Of a DNA stretch of 64,000 bases, positions 1 to 7,756 are shown in pieces. Each line of letters starts with the position of its first letter. The stretch's first letter is position 1. The stretch covers positions 1 to 64,000 of the forward strand of contig NZ_LZIF01000107.1 in the NCBI RefSeq assembly GCF_001667145.1, read 5' to 3'. Under the pieces are notes generated by a model, which ran no database searches, was not told the origin of the DNA, and saw only the letters and a program-made list of their open reading frames with translations. A program made the position numbers and the translations under genes. The stretch comes from Mycobacterium sp. 852002-51971_SCH5477799-a (GTDB taxonomy: Bacteria > Actinomycetota > Actinomycetes > Mycobacteriales > Mycobacteriaceae).

Positions 1-231
1 AATCGACCCCACCCGGCCGATCTCCACCCCGTTGTAGGTGACCTTCGAACCCGGATCCATCACCAACCCGGCCCGCGCCGCGAGCATGGTCAGCTGCGAC
101 TTGGCGGTGAAGCTGCCCCGAAACTGCCCGTATACCAACGCCAGAATCAGTGCGAACACGATCAAAAGCGCTACGCCGGCCAGCTTGTACGGCGGGGTCC
201 GCGGTGGGTTGATCTGAATCGCTCGCGCCAT
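1..231 (-). CDS. mce1A: Mce family protein, N-terminal part (mce1A), cut by window edge
   Basis: Reading leftward from an ATG at 229-231 gives 77 residues that run off the window. They show a short basic start, one hydrophobic segment at about residues 17-36 (signal anchor), then the beginning of an MCE/MlaD domain (TYNGVEIGRVG near the cut). Mce proteins are cell-envelope substrate-binding subunits that form a tunnel for lipid import together with the YrbE permeases; Mce1 is associated with fatty/mycolic acid uptake. It lies 5 bp downstream of yrbE1B in the standard yrbEA-yrbEB-mceA order, so it belongs to that operon. The mce1 assignment rests on fadD5 and mce1R being next to it. Confidence 0.85.
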   Translation of the reverse strand, partial: MARAIQINPPRTPPYKLAGVALLIVFALILALVYGQFRGSFTAKSQLTMLAARAGLVMDPGSKVTYNGVEIGRVGSI

Positions 232-236
232 GTCGG

Positions 237-1106
237 TTACACCGTGAGTGCGAAGTTCGGATTGACGCCATAGAGCGCCAACGCGGCGGACAACACGACA
301 ACCTGTACCGACACCAACGAAAAGCGCATCGAGCGGCCGACGGCCTCACCCACGCCGACCGGACCGCCGCCGGCGTTGTAGCCGTAGAAGCAGTGGGTGA
401 TCATCACCACCGCGGTGATGATGATGGCTTCCACGAACGACCAGAACACGTCCTCGGGACGCAGGAACGTCCTGAAGTAGTGCTCGTAGGTGCCGTTCGA
501 CTGCCCATAGATCACCGTCGTCGTGATCTGTGGCGACAGGAAAGTCATGATGATCGCCATCGAGTAGATGGGGATGATCACGACCAACCCGGCCATGATG
601 CGGGTGGACGCCAGGAACGAAATCGACTTGATGCCCATCACTTCCAGGGCGTCGACCTCCTCGCTGATGCGCATCGCGCCCAGCTCCGCCGTGGCGCCGG
701 CACCGACCGTGGCGGCCATGGCGATGCCGGTCACGACGGGCGCGGCGATGCGCACGTTGATCAGCGCGGCGAAGAAGCCGGTGAACGCCTCGACTCCGAT
801 GTTGCCGAGCGAGGCGAAGCCCTGGATGGCGACCAGCGAGCTACCGGACAACGTCACGAAGCCGACGATGGCGACGGTGCCACCGATGACCGCCATCGCG
901 CCGGTGCCCATGCCGATCTGGGCGATGAGTCGCAGGGTCTCTTTGCGGTAGTTGCGTAGCGCGTGCGGAATGCTGCCGACGGCGGTCGCGCCGAACCACG
1001 CCATCTGACCCATGTCGTCGAGGCCGCGGGCCGCGGCGAGGCCGTAGCGGTTGAGGTTCTCTGCCGCCCGCGGGAAGCGCGAGCGAAGGACGGCGGATGT
1101 CGACAT
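237..1106 (-). CDS. yrbE1B: YrbE1B, MlaE-family ABC permease of the Mce1 importer
   Basis: This 289-residue integral membrane protein has several hydrophobic helices and the MlaE/YrbE signature around residues 120-160 (GATAELGAMRISEEVDALEVMG), a cytoplasmic loop thought to contact the ATPase. With YrbE1A it forms the permease pair of the Mce1 lipid importer, energised by an MceG-type ATPase encoded elsewhere. The length equals that of the M. tuberculosis protein as remembered. The ATG at 1104-1106 follows the TGA of yrbE1A by one base, so translation is probably coupled. Confidence 0.95.
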   Translation of the reverse strand: MSTSAVLRSRFPRAAENLNRYGLAAARGLDDMGQMAWFGATAVGSIPHALRNYRKETLRLIAQIGMGTGAMAVIGGTVAIVGFVTLSGSSLVAIQGFASLGNIGVEAFTGFFAALINVRIAAPVVTGIAMAATVGAGATAELGAMRISEEVDALEVMGIKSISFLASTRIMAGLVVIIPIYSMAIIMTFLSPQITTTVIYGQSNGTYEHYFRTFLRPEDVFWSFVEAIIITAVVMITHCFYGYNAGGGPVGVGEAVGRSMRFSLVSVQVVVLSAALALYGVNPNFALTV

Positions 1107-1107
1107 G

Positions 1108-1926
1108 TCAGTGTCCCGTCCCGAACCGCACGCCGATGGTCGTCAGCACCACGTTGACGGCGTAGAGCGCGACGACGCAGAGCACGACGGTCTCGTTGAC
1201 GGCGGTGCCCAGGCCCTTGGAGCCGCCGCTCACGGTCAGGCCGCGGTAGCAGCCGACCAGTCCGGCAATGAGGCCGAATACGGCGGCTTTGACCGTCGCG
1301 ATGACAACCTCGGGCAGGCCGGTGATGGTGGTCAGGGTGGCCAGGTACGCACCGCCCGACACATTCTGCAAGTAGACGCCGAACAGGTAGCCACCGACCA
1401 GGCCGACAGTGATCACCAGGCCGTTGAGCAACGTAGCGACCAGGGTCGCGGCGAGCACCCTGGGCACCACCAGGCGGTGGATCGGGTCGATGCCGAGCAC
1501 CTCCATCGCGTCGATCTCCTCGCGGATGGTGCGGGCACCAAGGTCCGCGCAGATCGCCGTCGAGCCGGCACCGGCGACCACCAGCACCGTGGTCAGCGGG
1601 CCGAGCTGGGTGACGGCGCCGATCGCCGCGCCGGCACCGGACAGGTCAGCGGCCCCGAACTGAGCGAGCAGCACGTTGAGCGTGAAGATCAGCAACACGG
1701 TCAACGGGATCGAGACGAAGACGGTCGGCAGGAACGCGACCCGCATGATGAACCAGCACTGCAGGATGAATTCGCGCGCCTGGAAAGGCCGGCGGAACAG
1801 CGCTTTCCCGGTCAAGACGCACATCCGGAAGAATCCCCCGACGAGCGTCAAGGGCGTCCGCGCTTGGTCGCGCACATAATTGACCAGGTAGGGGCCTTGC
1901 CGATTCGTCGACGTTGAAGTCACCAC
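1108..1926 (-). CDS. yrbE1A: YrbE1A, MlaE-family ABC permease of the Mce1 importer
   Basis: A 272-residue membrane protein, partner of YrbE1B, with the same loop signature (GARTIREEIDAMEVLG) and about five to six hydrophobic helices. It is the first gene of the mce transport operon proper. Two consecutive GTG codons (1924-1926 and 1921-1923) follow a strong GGAGGGGGGA Shine-Dalgarno, so either can be the start; only two residues precede the common TSTSTN. A 290-bp gap separates it from fadD5, longer than any other gap in the operon. Confidence 0.94.
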   Translation of the reverse strand: MVTSTSTNRQGPYLVNYVRDQARTPLTLVGGFFRMCVLTGKALFRRPFQAREFILQCWFIMRVAFLPTVFVSIPLTVLLIFTLNVLLAQFGAADLSGAGAAIGAVTQLGPLTTVLVVAGAGSTAICADLGARTIREEIDAMEVLGIDPIHRLVVPRVLAATLVATLLNGLVITVGLVGGYLFGVYLQNVSGGAYLATLTTITGLPEVVIATVKAAVFGLIAGLVGCYRGLTVSGGSKGLGTAVNETVVLCVVALYAVNVVLTTIGVRFGTGH

Positions 1927-2216
1927 TCCCCCCTCCGGCCGTCACCGCGCGCTTCGTGGCGTCGCGGCGGATCGTGTAGCACGCCTCGCCCCCTCACCGC
2001 TATGTAGCTGGGGTCGTCCCCACCTCGCCCCGGAATGATGCCTGTGACCATCGGCTCCCTACTGGCAAGTAGTAACGGAGACCACAGGAATGTACCCGAT
2101 GGCCAAGCACGTGTGAACCGCATCCGCACAATTAACCCTTCGCCAACCGCTGGCAAACGTTACAGCTCCTGTCGCCTTTCTTCTCTACTCCTAAAACCTC
2201 TTGCCCGAGAATGGAT
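1927..2216 (-). promoter_or_regulatory. Intergenic region between fadD5 and yrbE1A, likely internal mce1 promoter
   Basis: These 290 bp contain no convincing ORF. An intergenic promoter at this position in the M. tuberculosis mce1 operon has been reported, so the same role is likely here. I could not pick out a definite -10/-35 pair; the only clear element is the GGAGGG ribosome-binding site next to the yrbE1A start. Confidence 0.45.
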
Positions 2217-3812
2217 TTAGTCGATTTGTCCGACTCCGTACCGCACCCGTAGTTCAGTCTTGAGCACCTTGCCGGCCGGGTTGCGCGGCAGGGCGTCGAC
2301 GATCTCGAGCGCCTTGGGGTGCTTGTATCGCGCCAGCCGTTCGGTCAAAAACTCATCGAGCTGATCGAGCCGCAAATTGTCATCCGCGACAGCGGCCACC
2401 GCGATGGGCACCTCACCCCACTTGTCGTGGGCCCGGCCGATCACGGCGACCTCGACGATGCTGGGGTGGCTGGCGAGGACGTTTTCCACCTCGGCGCAGT
2501 AGATGTTCTCGCCACCGGAGATGATCATGTCCTTCTTGCGGTCGACCACCCACACGTAGCCCTCGGAGTCCATGCGGACGAGGTCGCCGGAGTGGAACCA
2601 GCCGCCGGCGAAGGCCTCGGCGGTGGCCTCCGGGTTGTTCCAGTAGCCGCTCATCAAAGTTGGTGCGCGGTAAACGATTTCGCCAACCTCACCGATCGGC
2701 ACGTCATTCATGTTTTCGTCGACGACGCGGGCGGCCACGGTGGGGATCACCTTGCCGACCGAGCCACGTTTGCGAATGGCGTCCTCGCCCAGCAACATGC
2801 ACGTCACCGGCGACATCTCCGTCTGGCCGAAGGCGGCCAGAATCTGGGTGCCGGGGAACCTCGCCGACATCTCCCGCAGCAGCGCGTCGGGTGCAGGCGC
2901 GGCGCCCCACGAGATCACCCGCAATTTCAGGTCGCGGGGGCGGGCCTGCTGTTCGGCGCAGACCGCCTGCCACTGGGCGGGCACCAGGAAGATGCCGGTG
3001 ACCTTCTCCGCGGCGAGCACGTCGAGCAGCTGCCCGGGCTCGAACGCGCCGAGCGGGTAGATCACCGTCGGGATGCCGAGCAGCACCCCGGTCAGCATGT
3101 TGCCGATGCCGGCGATGTGGAAGAACGGCACACCGATGAACCCGACGTCGCTGTTGATGTCGGCGCCGTTGGTGTACAGGCCGGTCATCGTCTGGCCGGT
3201 CAGATTCGTGTGGGTCAGCACGGCGCCCTTGGGCCGCCCGGTCGTGCCCGAGGTGTACATGATCAGCGCAGGCGAGTCGTTCGGGATGTCGACGGGCCGG
3301 TGCTCTTGTCCGGACTCATTGATCAGGTCCTCGTAGCCCAGCACGCTGTCGTCGGTCGGACCGCCGGCCACCACGATGGTGCTCAGCAAAGATTCGATGT
3401 CGCGGACCCCGATGGCCACCGCTGCCAGCACGGGTTCGGTGATGATGACGCGCGCTTCGCAGTCCTGGACCAGGAAGGCGATTTCGGCCGGGGTGAGCCG
3501 GAAGTTCAGCGGGACCGCAATGGCGCCGAGCATGTTGACGGCCAGCACCGACTCGACGAACTCGGTGCGGTTGAGCATCAGGATCATGACCCGGTCACCG
3601 AAGCCGACACCCCGGCGGCTCAACGCATCGGCCAGCGCCGCGACCCGGCTGCGCAGGTCGCCCCACGTCAGGGTTTTGCCCAGGAACCGCAGCGCCGTCG
3701 CCTTCGGCTGCATCAGCGCGTGGCGTTCCAACTGGTTCACCCAGTTCTGGCGCCGGGCGAGGTACGGCTGCTCGTCCGCCTGGGTCGGATGGTTCACCAA
3801 TTGCGCGGTCAA
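2217..3812 (-). CDS. fadD5: Fatty acyl-CoA/AMP ligase FadD5
   Basis: An ANL-superfamily adenylate-forming enzyme of about 531 residues. It has the P-loop-like A3 motif YTSGTTGRPKG, the FGQTE motif, the hinge region (GWFHSGDLVRMD, VDRKKDMIISGGENIY) and the C-terminal PRNPAGKVLKTELR lysine motif. It activates fatty acids to acyl-CoA and is linked to re-use of mycolic-acid-derived lipids brought in by Mce1. I chose the TTG at 3810-3812: AGGGGAG lies 7 bp upstream, and the resulting MTAQL N-terminus matches the M. tuberculosis protein as remembered. A GTG at 3819-3821 would directly abut the Shine-Dalgarno. The C-terminus is about 20 residues shorter than the M. tuberculosis one as remembered. 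Confidence 0.94.
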   Translation of the reverse strand: MTAQLVNHPTQADEQPYLARRQNWVNQLERHALMQPKATALRFLGKTLTWGDLRSRVAALADALSRRGVGFGDRVMILMLNRTEFVESVLAVNMLGAIAVPLNFRLTPAEIAFLVQDCEARVIITEPVLAAVAIGVRDIESLLSTIVVAGGPTDDSVLGYEDLINESGQEHRPVDIPNDSPALIMYTSGTTGRPKGAVLTHTNLTGQTMTGLYTNGADINSDVGFIGVPFFHIAGIGNMLTGVLLGIPTVIYPLGAFEPGQLLDVLAAEKVTGIFLVPAQWQAVCAEQQARPRDLKLRVISWGAAPAPDALLREMSARFPGTQILAAFGQTEMSPVTCMLLGEDAIRKRGSVGKVIPTVAARVVDENMNDVPIGEVGEIVYRAPTLMSGYWNNPEATAEAFAGGWFHSGDLVRMDSEGYVWVVDRKKDMIISGGENIYCAEVENVLASHPSIVEVAVIGRAHDKWGEVPIAVAAVADDNLRLDQLDEFLTERLARYKHPKALEIVDALPRNPAGKVLKTELRVRYGVGQID

Positions 3813-3821
3813 ACTAAACAC

Positions 3822-3982
3822 TCCCCTTCACTCGCGCACCGCTTGCGCCAGGTTGATATTTGATAAAACTTGGTGTTGTGTGGGTCACACTATGGCGTTG
3901 ACGGTCTACTGACAAGTCCGCGTTAACACCCGTCAAAACTTCAACCCCGTCCGGCCAAGCCCACGAAAGCCCTGGCAGTCCC
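3822..3982. promoter_or_regulatory. Divergent promoter region fadD5 / mce1R with inverted repeat
   Basis: This 161-bp space between divergent genes should hold the mce1 operon promoter and the Mce1R operator. A perfect dyad GTGTG-GGT-CACAC lies at 3878-3890, within an AT-richer stretch (3853-3893). FadR-type GntR proteins bind short dyads of this general shape. That this is the Mce1R site is inference. Confidence 0.5.
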
Positions 3983-4675
3983 GTGAACGCACCGATGTCA
4001 ATGCAGCCGAGGAGTCGGCGGCCGCTGCGCCGGGCGCAGTTGTCCGACGCGGTGGCTGGCCATCTGCGGGCCGCGATCATGTCCGGCACGCTGCGGCCGG
4101 GGACGTTCATCCGCCTCGACGAGACCGCGGCAGAGCTCGGAGTCAGCGTCACCCCGGTGCGTGAAGCCCTGCTGAAGTTGCGCGGCGAGGGCATGGTTCA
4201 GCTCGAACCGCACCGCGGCCACGTCGTGCTGCCCTTGACCCGGCAGGACATCGAGGACATCTTCTGGCTGCAGGCATCGATCGCGCGGGAGCTGGCGGCC
4301 GCGGCCACCGACCACGTCACCGAGGCAGAGATCGACGAGCTGGACCGCATCAACGACTCGTTGGCCGCGGCCGTCGGGTCCGGCGATGCCGAGACCATCG
4401 CGGGCATCGAGTTCGCGTTCCACCGAGTCTTCAACCAGGCGAGTGGGCGCATCAAACTGGCCTGGTTCCTGCTCAACGCCGCGCGCTACATGCCGGTGCT
4501 GGTCTACGCCGCCGACCCGCAGTGGGGAGAGGCCGCCGTCGACAACCACCGCCAGCTGATCGCCGCGCTGCGCCGGCGCGAAACCGCCGCGGTGATCGAG
4601 CACACCCTGTGGCAATTCACCGATGCCGCGACCCGACTGGCCGAGATGCGCGACCGCACCGGAATCTTCGACTAG
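3983..4675 (+). CDS. mce1R: Mce1R, GntR/FadR-type transcriptional regulator
   Basis: A 230-residue GntR regulator with an N-terminal winged helix at about residues 15-80 (DAVAGHLRAAIMSGTLRPG, ETAAELGVSVTPVREAL) and a C-terminal all-helical FCD ligand domain with conserved His/Asp (FAFHRVFNQA; DNHRQLIAAL). It is divergent to fadD5, the arrangement of M. tuberculosis mce1R, which represses the mce1 operon. Slightly shorter at the N-terminus than the M. tuberculosis annotation. Its TAG stop is shared head-on with the convergent SRPBCC gene through a CTAG. Confidence 0.93.
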   Translation: MNAPMSMQPRSRRPLRRAQLSDAVAGHLRAAIMSGTLRPGTFIRLDETAAELGVSVTPVREALLKLRGEGMVQLEPHRGHVVLPLTRQDIEDIFWLQASIARELAAAATDHVTEAEIDELDRINDSLAAAVGSGDAETIAGIEFAFHRVFNQASGRIKLAWFLLNAARYMPVLVYAADPQWGEAAVDNHRQLIAALRRRETAAVIEHTLWQFTDAATRLAEMRDRTGIFD

Positions 4676-5112
4676 CTCGCGGCCAGCTGCTCGGCGCGCT
4701 GCTTCAGGCTTTCGGCCAGATGGTCGAGCACATTGTTGAGGAGTTGCTTCACCATCGGTGCCGGCACCGGCATCGATGTTTCGACGTCCAGATCGACAGT
4801 CAGCAGGCTGGACGTCCCCATCGACACCACGCTGAACAGCTGCTCCTGCTTGGTGAAGAGGTCGCCCTGCTGCAGGACGGTCTGGATCTGGTTTTCGCCG
4901 GGGTAGTACACGGCCTGGATGAACATGCTCTGCATGCCTTGGTACTCGGTGTCGAGCCGCAGCTGGCTGGGGCGCCCGTCGTCGTAGCGGGCGAGCACCC
5001 AGAGACCCTTGATCTCCTGGTTCCACTGCGGGTAGGCCTCGAAGTCGCCGACGATCTTCATGATCAACGCGGCGTCGGCGTCCACCTCGACGGTCTTGCT
5101 CATGACTGGCAT
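4672..5112 (-). CDS. SRPBCC (START-like) family protein, TB18.5/Rv0164-like
   Basis: A 146-residue protein with the SRPBCC polyketide cyclase/dehydrase fold: an early VEVDADAALIMKIVGDFEAYPQWN segment and an amphipathic C-terminal helix (LLNNVLDHLAESLKQRAEQL). The family binds hydrophobic ligands in a deep cavity; no reaction can be assigned. It matches the conserved hypothetical beside mce1R in M. tuberculosis. It is convergent with mce1R, and the two stop codons overlap in CTAG at 4672-4675. Confidence 0.85.
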   Translation of the reverse strand: MPVMSKTVEVDADAALIMKIVGDFEAYPQWNQEIKGLWVLARYDDGRPSQLRLDTEYQGMQSMFIQAVYYPGENQIQTVLQQGDLFTKQEQLFSVVSMGTSSLLTVDLDVETSMPVPAPMVKQLLNNVLDHLAESLKQRAEQLAAS

Positions 5113-5204
5113 GCGCGAAGCATAGCCGGACGGCGGATCTCCTTGCGGTGCCTTCGCGGCCGCCTCGACGGCGAAAGCCCTGGTGTCAGGCCGTTATTGG
5201 GCTC

Positions 5205-5690
5205 TTATTCGTCGACGGCGGCGGTCGCCAGCAGCGCCCGGACGGCGTCGGGGATCGGGACGGGCTTGCGGGTGACCCGGTCGACGTAGACGTGCACCCA
5301 GTGCCCCAGCGCGGTGATGGGTTGCGCGTCGCTTTCAGCGGGCTCGTTTCCGGCGGCCGGGAACACGCCCAGGCGGTAGGTGACGCTGCTGCGGCCCAGC
5401 CGCGTGACGGCCAGGCCGACCACGAGGTTCTGCGGGAATTGCAGTTCGGTGAAGTAGCGGCAGCCCGATTCGGCGACGATGCCCAGCGCGGGCGTGGTGA
5501 TCGGGTCCAGCTCGGTGCTGGTGTTGATCCAGGCGTTGATCGCGGTGTCGAACAGCTGGTAGTACACGGCGTTGTTGAGGTGGCCGAACATGTCGTTGTC
5601 GGCCCACCGGGTTCCGACCGGCCACAGCACCGGAAAGTCGTTGCTGGTCAGCCCGTCCGGTGCGGGCGGAACTACGGAAGCCGACGTCAT
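5205..5690 (-). CDS. Hotdog-fold acyl-CoA thioesterase (Rv0163-like)
   Basis: A 161-residue 4-hydroxybenzoyl-CoA thioesterase-type hotdog protein with the RWADNDMFGHLNNAVYYQLFDTA motif, whose Asp is the usual catalytic acid of the 4HBT family, followed by the long central helix. It probably hydrolyses an acyl-CoA. An upstream in-frame start (5747) exists, but the ATG at 5688-5690 (MTSASV) is preferred because the extra 19 residues would overlap adhE1 and look non-native. It is divergent to adhE1 with only 14 bp between start codons. Confidence 0.85.
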   Translation of the reverse strand: MTSASVVPPAPDGLTSNDFPVLWPVGTRWADNDMFGHLNNAVYYQLFDTAINAWINTSTELDPITTPALGIVAESGCRYFTELQFPQNLVVGLAVTRLGRSSVTYRLGVFPAAGNEPAESDAQPITALGHWVHVYVDRVTRKPVPIPDAVRALLATAAVDE

Positions 5691-5696
5691 GGTTGT

Positions 5697-5715
5697 ATTC
5701 CAGCATGTCTGGAAT
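5697..5715. promoter_or_regulatory. Palindrome over the adhE1 start codon, operator candidate
   Basis: A perfect inverted repeat ATTCCAG-CATGT-CTGGAAT spans 5697-5715. The ATG of adhE1 (5705-5707) lies in its spacer and the thioesterase start is 6 bp to the left. A protein bound here would block both divergent genes. No regulator gene is adjacent. Confidence 0.5.
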
Positions 5716-6817
5716 TCGGGGCGCGGTACTGGAGCGCATCGCGTCACCGCGGCCCTACGCGCAGTCGCGGCCGATCAGCATCGCCGAACTCGACCTCGCA
5801 CCCCCGGGCCACGACGAAGTCCTAGTCCGTATCGAGGCGGCCGGCGTCTGCCACTCGGACCTGTCGGTGGTCGACGGCAACCGGGTGCGGCCGGTGCCGA
5901 TGTTGCTCGGCCACGAGGCCGCCGGGATCGTCGAGCGGGTCGGCGAGGGGGTCGACGACCTGGCCGTCGGCCAGCGGGTGGTGCTGGTGTTCTTGCCGCG
6001 CTGCGGTCATTGCGCGGCCTGCGCAACCGAGGGCCTGACGCCGTGTGAACCGGGCAGCGCGGCGAACGGCGCAGGCACCTTGCTCGGCGGCGACATTCGG
6101 CTCAGCCGGGCCGGCCACCCGGTCTATCACCACCTCGGTGTCTCGGGATTCGCGACGCACGCGGTCGTCAATCGGGCCAGCGCGGTCGCGGTGCCCGAAG
6201 AAGTGCCGGCCGACGTCGCCGCGCTGCTGGGTTGCGCGGTCCTCACCGGCGGCGGCGCGGTGCTCAACGTGGGCCATCCGCGGCCAGGCCAGACGGTCGC
6301 CGTGGTCGGGCTCGGCGGTGTGGGGATGGCGGCGCTGCTTACCGCGCTCACCTACGACGATGTCCGGGTGGTCGCCGTCGATCAGTTGCCGGAGAAGTTG
6401 GCCGCCGCCCGCCGCCTGGGCGCCCACGAGGCGTACACGCCGCAGCAGGCCGCCGAGGCCGGGGTTAAGGCCGCGGTGGTCGTCGAGGCCGTCGGTCATC
6501 CGGCCGCACTGGAGACCTCGATCGGCCTGACGGCCCCCGGTGGGCGCACCATCACCGTGGGTCTGCCGCCGCCGACCGCACGAATCAGCGTGTCGCCGTT
6601 GGGTTTTGTGGCGGAGGGCCGGTCGCTGATCGGGAGTTACCTGGGCTCTGCGGTGCCCAGCCGGGATATCCCCCGGTTCGTGGAGCTGTGGCGGTCGGGT
6701 CGGTTGCCGGTGGAATCGCTGGTGTCGTCGACGATTCCGTTGGAGAACATCAACGAGGCGATGGACAATCTGGCCGACGGCACCGCCGTGCGGCAACTGA
6801 TCAGGTTCGACGGCTAG
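5705..6817 (+). CDS. adhE1: Zinc-dependent alcohol dehydrogenase AdhE1
   Basis: A 370-residue medium-chain (class III-like) alcohol dehydrogenase. Catalytic zinc ligands are C49 (GVCHSD) and H70-E71 (LGHEAAG). The structural zinc cluster is C100, C103, C106 and C114 with classical spacing, and the NAD-binding GLGGVGMAAL loop lies near residue 200. It oxidises primary alcohols or reduces aldehydes; substrate unknown. The start at 5705 (MSGIRG) is favoured over an upstream in-frame start at 5660, which would run into the divergent thioesterase. It corresponds to Rv0162c by neighbourhood. Its TAG at 6815-6817 abuts the stop of the convergent hydrolase. Confidence 0.92.
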   Translation: MSGIRGAVLERIASPRPYAQSRPISIAELDLAPPGHDEVLVRIEAAGVCHSDLSVVDGNRVRPVPMLLGHEAAGIVERVGEGVDDLAVGQRVVLVFLPRCGHCAACATEGLTPCEPGSAANGAGTLLGGDIRLSRAGHPVYHHLGVSGFATHAVVNRASAVAVPEEVPADVAALLGCAVLTGGGAVLNVGHPRPGQTVAVVGLGGVGMAALLTALTYDDVRVVAVDQLPEKLAAARRLGAHEAYTPQQAAEAGVKAAVVVEAVGHPAALETSIGLTAPGGRTITVGLPPPTARISVSPLGFVAEGRSLIGSYLGSAVPSRDIPRFVELWRSGRLPVESLVSSTIPLENINEAMDNLADGTAVRQLIRFDG

Positions 6818-7756
6818 TTAGTCGCCGTGCAATGCGTCGGACAGGGCGTGGCCGTGTAGCGCGAACAATCGTTGCGAGCCGGCCCAATCGGGCAGCAGCG
6901 AATCGAACCCGTGACAGGCGCGCGCGAAGACGTGCAGCTCGGCCGAGACCCCGGCGCGCAGGAGCCGTAGCGCGTAATCGAGCGCCTCGTCGCGGAACGG
7001 GTCGATCTCAGCGCAGGTGATCAAAGCCGGTGGCAGTCCGGCGATTTTGTTGCGCCGCGCGGGCACCGAGGCAGCCGAGGCGCCGGCCGGTCCCAGGTAG
7101 TGGCGCCACATCAGTTCGGCGGCCTCGCCGTCGAACGCCGGACTGGTGCGGAACTCCACCTTCGATCCGGTGATCCGATCGTCGAGCACCGGTTGGTGTA
7201 GCAACTGGAAGGCCACCGGCGGCAGTGTCCTGTCGGCGGCCCGCTGCGCAAGTCCGGCGGCCAGGGCGGCGCCGGCGCTGCTGCCCGCGACGGCCAGGCG
7301 TCCCGGGTCCGCTTCCAGATCCCCCGCGTTCGCGGCCATCCACCGCAGCACGGCGCTCGCATCCTCGAGGGCAGCCGGGAAGGGGTGTTCGGGGGCGAGC
7401 CGATAGTCCACCGAGACCACCGTGCAGCGGCCGCGCCGCGAAAGTTCCACGCATTGGCGGTGATCGGTGTCCAGGTTGCCCAGCGCGAAACCACCGGCGT
7501 GGCAGTACACCACGCCCGGCGCCCGGTCGTCAGGTCCACCGCGATAGATGCGCACGCTGACGCCGCCGGACTCCGTGGGCACGCGATCCTCGGCGATCCG
7601 GACCCCGCGCGCATCGGTCTGCCCGGCGGTCAGCCGGCGGCGCTCGTTGAACGGTTCGCGGGTGAGTCCTATTGCGGCCGACGAGAACTCGGTCCGCGTC
7701 GTAGCGACGTCACGCAGTGCGGGATCAAGCCGATTGGCGCCGTCCAGCTCCGTCAC
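6818..7756 (-). CDS. HSL-family alpha/beta hydrolase (esterase/lactone hydrolase)
   Basis: A 312-residue hormone-sensitive-lipase-type hydrolase. The oxyanion motif is CHAGGFALGN (HAGG instead of the usual HGGG), the nucleophile elbow is GSSAGA (Ser before AGA), the acid is in EIDPFRDEA and the base in ACHGF near the C-terminus. It is the last gene of a leftward operon. The GTG at 7754-7756 overlaps the stop of the upstream monooxygenase in GTGA, which decides the start. Behind a Baeyer-Villiger enzyme, hydrolysis of the ester or lactone product is the natural role (inference). Confidence 0.85.
   Translation of the reverse strand: MTELDGANRLDPALRDVATTRTEFSSAAIGLTREPFNERRRLTAGQTDARGVRIAEDRVPTESGGVSVRIYRGGPDDRAPGVVYCHAGGFALGNLDTDHRQCVELSRRGRCTVVSVDYRLAPEHPFPAALEDASAVLRWMAANAGDLEADPGRLAVAGSSAGAALAAGLAQRAADRTLPPVAFQLLHQPVLDDRITGSKVEFRTSPAFDGEAAELMWRHYLGPAGASAASVPARRNKIAGLPPALITCAEIDPFRDEALDYALRLLRAGVSAELHVFARACHGFDSLLPDWAGSQRLFALHGHALSDALHGD

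Noticed and set aside
2319..3863. Long rightward open frame opposite fadD5
   Set aside because: His/Asp/Arg/Gly-rich antisense shadow of a GC-rich gene; no ribosome site or family pattern. The same holds for the long frames at 7717-9036, 11892-13463, 27790-29517, 40083-41684 and 47256-48776.
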